Shown: positions 45,215 to 50,507 of the stretch, piece after piece
Numbering within the stretch: the first letter of the stretch is position 1
Layout of the letters: every line of letters starts with the position of its first letter
Assembly (NCBI RefSeq): GCF_003284935.1
Contig: NZ_QMEV01000037.1
Location: 1 to 50,507 of the forward strand
DNA from: Mycobacterium colombiense
GTDB taxonomy: Bacteria > Actinomycetota > Actinomycetes > Mycobacteriales > Mycobacteriaceae
Direction: 5' to 3'
DNA length: 50,507 nt
The notes under the pieces: model-generated
Database searches by the model: none
Told to the model about the DNA's origin: nothing
Seen by the model: only the letters and a program-made list of their open reading frames with translations
Position numbers and translations under genes: made by a program

Positions 45215-47314
45215 TCAGTTATCAACTACTTGTTCCGCGGCGGCCGCGACGGCTTCTGCCGTGAAACCGAATTCCCGGAACAGCGTTTTGTAATCGGCGG
45301 ATTCGCCGTAGTGCTCGATCGAGACGATCCTGCCGGTGTCGCCGACGAGCTTGTGCCAGGACTGCGCGACGCCGGCCTCGACGGCCACCCGGGCCGACAC
45401 GGTCGGCGGCAGCACGCTGTCGCGGTAGTCCTCGGGCTGCGACTCGAACCATTCGACGCACGGCATGGAAACCACCCGCGCCACAATCTCCTTGTCCGCC
45501 AACAGCTTCTGTGCGTCCACCGCGAGCTGGACCTCCGAGCCGGTGGCGATCAGCACCACGTCGGGATCCTGGCCGGCCTCCTCGCCGTCCGAGCCCAGGA
45601 TGTAGCCGCCCCGGGCGACGCCGTCGGCGCTGGTGCCCTCCAGCACCGGCACACCCTGGCGGGTCAGACACAGGCCGACCGGGCCGCTGCCGTTGCCGCG
45701 GGCCAGGACGGTGCGCCAGGCATAGGCGGTCTCGTTGGCATCGGCCGGGCGCACCACCGAGAGGTTCGGAATGGCCCGCAACGCCGCGAGGTGCTCGATC
45801 GGCTGGTGGGTCGGGCCGTCCTCGCCCAGACCGATCGAGTCGTGGGTCCACACGTAGATGGTGTCGATGTCCATCAACGAGGCCAACCGGACGGCCGGGC
45901 GCATGTAGTCGGAGAACTGCAGGAACGTGCCACCGTACGCCCGGGTCGGGCCGTGCAGCACGATGCCGGACAGGATGGCGCCCATCGCGTGCTCGCGCAC
46001 ACCGAAGTGCAGGGTGCGGCCATACCAGTGCGCCGTGTAGTCCTTGGTCGAAATCGACGGCGGCCCAAAGGAATCAGCGCCCTTGATGGTGGTGTTGTTG
46101 CTGCCCGCCAGGTCGGCCGAACCGCCCCACAGCTCCGGTAGTTTTGGCCCGATCGCGTTGAGCACCTCGTTGGAGGCCTTGCGGGTCGCCACCGCGTCGG
46201 AGCCGGGCTCCCAGTGCGGCAGGTCGGCGTCCCAGCCGTCGGGCAGCTCTTCGGCGGTCAACCGGTCCAGCAGCGCCTTGCGTTCGGGCTGCGCTTGCGC
46301 CCAGGCGTCGAAGTCGGCCTGCCACTTCTCGTGGGCCTCCTTGCCGCGGTCCACCAGCTTGCGGGTGTGGGCGATCACGTCGTCGCGCACCTCGAACGTC
46401 TTGTCCGGGTCGAAGCCGAGGACCTTCTTGACGGCGGCGACTTCCTCGTCGCCCAGGGCCGCGCCGTGCGCCTTGCCGGTGTTCATCAGCTTGGGCGCGG
46501 GATAGCCGATGATGGTGCGCAGCGAGATGAACGACGGCCGGTCGGTGGCGGCCTTGGCGTTGGCGATGGCCTCCTCGATCGCGACGACGTTCTCGCCGCC
46601 CTCGATCTCCTGCACGTGCCAGCCGTAGGCGCGGTACCGCGCGGCGGTGTCCTCGCACAGCGCGATGTTGGTGTCGTCCTCGATGGAGATCTCGTTGTGG
46701 TCGTAGAAGACGATCAGGTTGCCCAGCTGCTGGACGGCCGCCAGCGACGAGGCCTCGGAGGTGACGCCCTCCTCGATGTCGCCGTCGGAGGCGATCACGT
46801 AGATGAAGTGGTCGAACGGGCTGGTGCCCGGGGCGGCGTCCGGATCGAACAGCCCGCGCTCGTAGCGCGCGGCCATCGCCATGCCCACCGCGGAGGCCAG
46901 GCCCTGGCCCAGCGGGCCGGTGGTGATCTCAACGCCCTTGGTGTGCCGGAACTCCGGGTGCCCGGGGGTCTTGGACCCCCAGGTGCGCAGCGACTCGATG
47001 TCGGACAGCTCCAGCCCGAAACCGCCCAGGTACAGCTGCAGGTACAGCGTCAGGCTGCTGTGCCCGCAGGACAGGACGAACCGGTCGCGGCCCAGCCAGT
47101 AGGTGTCGCTGGGATCGTGGCGCATCGTCCGCTGAAACAGGGTGTAAGCCAGCGGCGCCAGGCTCATCGCCGTCCCGGGATGGCCGTTGCCGACCTTCTG
47201 CACCGCGTCGGCGGCCAGCACCCGAATGGTGTCGACGGCGGCCGAGTCGAGCTCGGACCAGTCGTCGGGAAGGTGCGGTTGGGTCAGCGTGGAGATCTCT
47301 TCGAGTGTCGTCAC
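45215..47314 (-). CDS. tkt: Transketolase
   Basis: A 699-residue thiamine-diphosphate enzyme of the non-oxidative pentose phosphate path. Motifs: [15 protein letters not shown], the ThDP/Mg site [21 protein letters not shown] with N-E-I-S-I downstream, [23 protein letters not shown], and the C-terminal [19 protein letters not shown] 47314 has AAGGA upstream. First gene of the operon; the 256-bp region upstream to ctaB contains its promoter. Rv1449c equivalent. Confidence 0.97.
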   Translation of the reverse strand: MTTLEEISTLTQPHLPDDWSELDSAAVDTIRVLAADAVQKVGNGHPGTAMSLAPLAYTLFQRTMRHDPSDTYWLGRDRFVLSCGHSSLTLYLQLYLGGFGLELSDIESLRTWGSKTPGHPEFRHTKGVEITTGPLGQGLASAVGMAMAARYERGLFDPDAAPGTSPFDHFIYVIASDGDIEEGVTSEASSLAAVQQLGNLIVFYDHNEISIEDDTNIALCEDTAARYRAYGWHVQEIEGGENVVAIEEAIANAKAATDRPSFISLRTIIGYPAPKLMNTGKAHGAALGDEEVAAVKKVLGFDPDKTFEVRDDVIAHTRKLVDRGKEAHEKWQADFDAWAQAQPERKALLDRLTAEELPDGWDADLPHWEPGSDAVATRKASNEVLNAIGPKLPELWGGSADLAGSNNTTIKGADSFGPPSISTKDYTAHWYGRTLHFGVREHAMGAILSGIVLHGPTRAYGGTFLQFSDYMRPAVRLASLMDIDTIYVWTHDSIGLGEDGPTHQPIEHLAALRAIPNLSVVRPADANETAYAWRTVLARGNGSGPVGLCLTRQGVPVLEGTSADGVARGGYILGSDGEEAGQDPDVVLIATGSEVQLAVDAQKLLADKEIVARVVSMPCVEWFESQPEDYRDSVLPPTVSARVAVEAGVAQSWHKLVGDTGRIVSIEHYGESADYKTLFREFGFTAEAVAAAAEQVVDN

Positions 47315-47570
47315 AGACTCAGTCCTTGGGTCATCGAGCTGATCAATCCCACCCTAGTGCGGGAGGGCCGGCTCTTGCAGCGCAGGATTTCGGGTACCCA
47401 CGGCCGGCAGATGTGAAAATTACGCGCCCGTCGAAACCCGCTAACATTCAGTTCGCCGAATCTGGGAAAAGGCTGCGGGAACGGACCCGTGGGCGGGCCA
47501 TCCCCACAGCGCGGTCTACCATCGTGTGTAGTAGATGCTGCGCGCCGCTGCGACCCCAAGGAGTTATTGC
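47315..47570. other. Divergent tkt-ctaB intergenic region (256 bp)
   Basis: Contains promoters for tkt (leftward) and ctaB (rightward). TACCAT at about 47518-47523 fits a TANNNT -10 for ctaB and would give a ~40-nt leader ending in AAGGAG (47558-47563). In H37Rv a PE_PGRS gene lies near here; I see no PE or PGRS coding sequence. Confidence 0.45.
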
Positions 47571-48497
47571 GTGAGCGTTCGCGGGCGCGTCGCGCCGAGC
47601 CGATTGCCAAGCCGGATACAAGGCACGGTGCTGGCTTATCTCGCGCTGACCAAGCCGCGGGTCATCGAACTGCTGCTCGTGACCGCGATCCCGGCCATGC
47701 TGCTGGCCCAGCGGGGCACGGTGAACCCGCTGCTGATCGTCAACACGCTGATCGGCGGGATGCTGGCCGCCGGCGGCGCCAACACGCTGAACTGCGTGGC
47801 CGACGCCGACATCGACAAGGTGATGAAGCGCACGGCCCGCCGGCCGCTGGCCCGCGCGGCGGTGCCCACCCGCAATGCCCTGGTGTTCGGCCTGGTGCTG
47901 ACGGTGGCGTCGTTCTTCTGGCTGTGGTGGACGAGCAACCTGTTGTCCGGGCTGCTGGCCCTGGCGACGATCGCGTTCTACGTGTTCGTCTACACCCTGC
48001 TGCTCAAGCGCCGCACCTCGCAGAACGTGGTGTGGGGCGGCGCGGCCGGCTGCATGCCGGTGATGATCGGCTGGTCGGCGGTCACGGGCACCATCGGCTG
48101 GCCCGCGCTGGTGATGTTCGCGATCATCTTCTTCTGGACGCCGCCGCACACCTGGGCGCTGGCGATGCGCTACAAGGACGACTACAAGGCGGCGGGCGTG
48201 CCGATGCTGCCGGCCGTGGCGACCGAGCGTCAGGTGACCAAGCAGATCCTGATCTACACCTGGCTGACGGTCCTGGCCACGCTGGCGCTGGCGCTGGCGA
48301 CCGGCTGGCTGTACGCCGCGGTCGCCCTGGCGGCCGGGGTGTGGTTCCTGGCGATGGCCCACCAGCTCTACGCGGGGGTCCGCGCCGGCGAGCCGGTCAA
48401 GCCGCTGCGGTTGTTCCTGCAGTCGAATAACTATCTGGCGGTGGTGTTCTGCGCGTTGGCCATCGACTCCGCCATCGGGCTGCCGCACCTGTTCTGA
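47571..48497 (+). CDS. ctaB: Protoheme IX farnesyltransferase (heme O synthase)
   Basis: A 308-residue UbiA-superfamily prenyltransferase that farnesylates heme B to heme O for aa3-type cytochrome oxidase. About nine membrane segments; the first Asp-rich motif is [20 protein letters not shown] and the second lies near [35 protein letters not shown] is diagnostic. GTG 47571 with AAGGAG seven bases upstream. Rv1451 equivalent. Confidence 0.97.
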   Translation: MSVRGRVAPSRLPSRIQGTVLAYLALTKPRVIELLLVTAIPAMLLAQRGTVNPLLIVNTLIGGMLAAGGANTLNCVADADIDKVMKRTARRPLARAAVPTRNALVFGLVLTVASFFWLWWTSNLLSGLLALATIAFYVFVYTLLLKRRTSQNVVWGGAAGCMPVMIGWSAVTGTIGWPALVMFAIIFFWTPPHTWALAMRYKDDYKAAGVPMLPAVATERQVTKQILIYTWLTVLATLALALATGWLYAAVALAAGVWFLAMAHQLYAGVRAGEPVKPLRLFLQSNNYLAVVFCALAIDSAIGLPHLF

Positions 48498-48586
48498 GCC
48501 GGTCGTCGACTCACGTCGCCCGGCGAACTCAAGAACTGATTTCTTATCTGGGATCGGTAGCCGGTCCACCGGATCACACTTCAGGC

Positions 48587-48988
48587 ATGGCAACTAACCG
48601 CATCGTCAGGACGTTGGCCGCCGCAACGCTGCTTTCGGCCGGCCTGTCCTTCTGCGACATGGGGATCACCACGGGTATCGCCGAAGCCCGACCCGGGCCG
48701 ATGCCGCTGGACGCGTGGCCCGGCTGTCCCAACGACCACCCCCAGGGGCCGTGCCGCTGGTGCCCCGGGCAACCGTTGCCGCCGACCGGCAACCATGTCA
48801 CCAACCCCGTCGTCTGGGACAACAACGTCTGCCACACCTACTACTACGTCTGGTTCGGACAGGGCAATGTCGCCCAAAACATCTGGGACGGCGACGACCC
48901 GCCGGCACCGCCACCACCACCGCCGCCGGGCCTCATCAATAGAGACAATTGCCAGCAGCTTCTGGGCATCTTCTGTCCCCACGCGTAG
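48587..48988 (+). CDS. Small secreted Cys/Pro-rich protein
   Basis: A 133-residue protein with a Sec signal peptide: basic MATNRIVRT, hydrophobic core to about residue 22 and a probable AxA cleavage site at AEA (32-34). The mature part (about 99 residues) has six cysteines (47, 56, 59, 82, 122, 130), suggesting three disulfides, a Trp/Pro-rich patch (GPCRWCPGQPLPPTGNH), an aromatic HTYYYVWFGQGN segment and a run of seven prolines before the last two cysteines. Family not recognised beyond similarity in style to mycobacterial secreted hypotheticals. Export presumably uses the SecA1/SecG pathway. Confidence 0.75.
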   Translation: MATNRIVRTLAAATLLSAGLSFCDMGITTGIAEARPGPMPLDAWPGCPNDHPQGPCRWCPGQPLPPTGNHVTNPVVWDNNVCHTYYYVWFGQGNVAQNIWDGDDPPAPPPPPPPGLINRDNCQQLLGIFCPHA

Positions 48989-49001
48989 CGGCTCGAAATA
49001 G

Positions 49002-49976
49002 CTAGGGCAGCAGCACGATCGAGCCGGCCGTCTTGCGGCCCTGCAGATCCTGGTGGGCGCGCGCCGCGTCGGCCAGCGGATAGCGGCCGCCGACCTCGAC
49101 GGTGATGTCGCCGCCGGCGATCGCGGTCAATAATTCCTCTGCCCGCCAACTGAATTCCTGGCCGGTGCGGACGAAGTGCGCCAGCGACGGCCGGGTCAAG
49201 AACACCGAACCGGCGGCGTTGAGGCGCTGCGGGTCGAACGGCGGAACGGGCCCGCTGGCCGCGCCGAACAGCGCCAGCGTCCCCCGGACGGCCAGGCTGG
49301 CCAGGCTCGCGTCGAAGGTGCTCGCGCCCACGCCGTCGTACACCGCGGCCACCCCGGCGCCGTCGGTCAGCGAGCGGATCCGCTCGCCGAACGCCGCGGC
49401 GTCCTCGGGGTAGGGGAGCACCTCGTCGGCGCCCGCCCGCCGGGACATCCGCTCCTTCTCCGGCGTCGAGACCGTGGTGATCACCCGCGCCCCGAGCAGG
49501 TTGGCCCACTGCGTCAGGATCAGGCCGACGCCCCCGGCACCGGCGTGCACCAGCACCGTGTCACCCGCCTGCACCGGATACACCGACTTGAGCAGGTAGT
49601 GGGCGGTCAGGCCCTTCAGCAGCGCCGAGGCCGCCACGTCGGCGCTCACACCGTCGGGCACCTCGGCGGTCAATTGCGCTGGGGCCGTGGCATATTCGGC
49701 ATAACCGCCGGACGCCGCGGCGCTGACAACCCGGTCGCCGACGCCGAACCCGTCCACGCCGTCGCCGAGGGCTTCGACGGTGCCGGCCAGCTCCGAACCG
49801 AGGACGAACGGCAACTCGCGCGGGTACTGCCCGGAGCGGAAATAGGTGTCGATGTAGTTGACGCCGATGGCCTCGGCCTTGATCAGTACCTCGCCGGGCC
49901 CGGGAGCCGGCTGGGGCGCCTCGACGTAGCGCAGCACCTCGGGGCCGCCGGTCTCGCTGACTTCGATAGCGTGCAT
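49002..49976 (-). CDS. qor: NADPH:quinone oxidoreductase (zeta-crystallin type)
   Basis: A 324-residue MDR-superfamily, zinc-free quinone reductase. Cofactor motif: VLVHAGAGGVGLILTQWA; N-terminal MHAIEVSETGGPEVLRYVE and IGVNYIDTYFRSGQYP are typical of Qor. ATG 49976 gives the expected N-terminus; ATG 49997, in frame and seven codons upstream, falls inside the palindrome at 49984-49999. Convergent with the secreted protein gene. Rv1454c equivalent. Confidence 0.94.
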   Translation of the reverse strand: MHAIEVSETGGPEVLRYVEAPQPAPGPGEVLIKAEAIGVNYIDTYFRSGQYPRELPFVLGSELAGTVEALGDGVDGFGVGDRVVSAAASGGYAEYATAPAQLTAEVPDGVSADVAASALLKGLTAHYLLKSVYPVQAGDTVLVHAGAGGVGLILTQWANLLGARVITTVSTPEKERMSRRAGADEVLPYPEDAAAFGERIRSLTDGAGVAAVYDGVGASTFDASLASLAVRGTLALFGAASGPVPPFDPQRLNAAGSVFLTRPSLAHFVRTGQEFSWRAEELLTAIAGGDITVEVGGRYPLADAARAHQDLQGRKTAGSIVLLP

Positions 49977-49983
49977 CCGCTTA

Positions 49984-49999
49984 TCATGCCCGGGCATGA
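49984..49999. promoter_or_regulatory. 16-bp perfect palindrome between divergent starts
   Basis: TCATGCCCGGGCATGA is a perfect 16-bp palindrome occupying most of the 19-bp gap between qor (leftward, ATG 49976) and the next gene (rightward, ATG 49996). It includes the rightward ATG. It could be an operator or a structural feature of both 5' ends. Confidence 0.5.
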
Positions 50000-50507
50000 A
50001 ACTCGCTCGCCCGGACGTCTTCCATCCCCGCATCGTGCTGGCGGGGTCGGCCGACGACGCCGGCCTGGTGGCCGCGCTGCGCCGGCGCGGGCTGCACGCG
50101 CGCTGGCTGTCCTGGGACGACCCGGACGCCGCCCAGGCCGATCTGGTGATCCTGCGGGCCGCGCCGCACGAGCGGGGCCGCCGCGACGAATTCCTGGCCT
50201 GGACGCGCCAAGTGCGCCACCTGCTCAACCCGCCCGCCGCGATCGCGTGGAATTTCGATGAGCGCTATCTGCGCGATCTCGCGGACGACGGAGTCCCGAC
50301 GGCACCTGGCGCGACGGGTCGGACGACGTTGATCTTTCTCGGCGGGAAGCAATCGCACGCCTGGCCGGTCGAGGCGGAGTTCGAAGCGTGGGACCTCGGC
50401 CACGCCGCGCTCGCATCGGCCGCGCGCCGTGCCGGTATATCCCCGGGGGAGCTGCTCTACGCCCGCGTGGACCTGGCGGGCGAAAGGGTGGCCGCGCTCG
50501 ACCTGGT
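49996..50507 (+). CDS. ATP-grasp-like protein lacking the nucleotide-binding core (3' truncated by window)
   Basis: The frame is open to the window edge (about 170 residues). The N-terminal part (HPRIVLAGSADDAGLVAALRRRGL, then LSWDDPD, DLVILRAAPHERG, RQVRHLLNPPAAIAWNFDERYLRDLADDGVPTAPG) matches the pre-ATP-grasp region of RimK/YheC-type ligases. Immediately after it comes TLIFLGGKQSHAWP, which corresponds to the much later DGE-SHA motif, then LLYARVDL. The usual middle block with the VVKP lysine strand and glycine loop is missing. By position it matches Rv1455. It is either a pseudoenzyme or an internal-deletion product. Confidence 0.7.
   Translation, partial: MKLARPDVFHPRIVLAGSADDAGLVAALRRRGLHARWLSWDDPDAAQADLVILRAAPHERGRRDEFLAWTRQVRHLLNPPAAIAWNFDERYLRDLADDGVPTAPGATGRTTLIFLGGKQSHAWPVEAEFEAWDLGHAALASAARRAGISPGELLYARVDLAGERVAALDL

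Overview
The window is a high-GC actinobacterial chromosome segment that I read as a non-tuberculous Mycobacterium. Evidence: a SecA1 of mycobacterial type (basic C-terminus without a zinc motif), a DesA3-type acyl-CoA desaturase with its dedicated oxidoreductase, a WS/DGAT-family protein, a 13E12-type DUF222/HNH gene, OpcA beside glucose-6-phosphate dehydrogenase, frequent GTG starts and many 1-4 nt stop/start overlaps. Gene order follows two blocks that, from memory, lie far apart in M. tuberculosis H37Rv: about 1-22.5 kb matches Rv3242c to Rv3226c and about 24.6-50.5 kb matches Rv1426c to Rv1455. All Rv names here are recalled, not searched.

Left block. A ComF fragment, the ribosome hibernation factor hpf and secA1 run rightwards, followed by a methanethiol methyltransferase-like membrane protein (mddA), a KhtT/KhtU-like cation antiporter pair, an Rv3235-family protein on the other strand, a WS/DGAT protein with an altered catalytic motif, ppk2, a DUF6912-like protein, and the desaturase electron-transfer pair (Rv3230c-like reductase and desA3). 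Both genes of that pair carry the same 31-bp twin-palindrome operator. A roughly 6-kb accessory island (13.26-19.35 kb) follows: a TetR regulator and di-iron protein operon, a divergent polytopic membrane protein, and a thiolase, NmrA and DUF302 operon divergent from an HxlR regulator. The conserved block then resumes with aroA-rsgA and an SRAP (HMCES/YedK) protein.

Junction. At 22.5-24.6 kb there is an F420/FMN split-barrel oxidoreductase and a DUF222/HNH endonuclease. This is where the two synteny blocks meet.

Right block. A lipid operon (acyltransferase, fadD12, lipO) diverges from an unrecognised small protein, a DUF3556-type membrane protein and a phytoene-desaturase-like FAD enzyme. 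Next come glycolysis (gap-pgk-tpi) with secG and ppc, a DUF4239 membrane protein, a deacetylase of the HDAC/AcuC superfamily and a coiled-coil protein. The oxidative and non-oxidative pentose phosphate operon is read leftwards as tkt-tal-zwf-opcA-pgl, with tal-zwf, zwf-opcA and opcA-pgl translationally coupled. Then ctaB (heme O synthesis), a small secreted Cys/Pro-rich protein, a quinone oxidoreductase (qor) and the start of an ATP-grasp-like gene that seems to lack the nucleotide-binding core.

Small-scale structure: a 56-bp tandem repeat before secA1, twin hairpins after secA1, in-frame tandem repeats in three coding sequences (aroA, SRAP, nmrA-like), palindromic operators at each regulator, and likely leaderless starts for ppk2, secG and ppc. 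I found no tRNA, rRNA, CRISPR array, complete insertion sequence or prophage.
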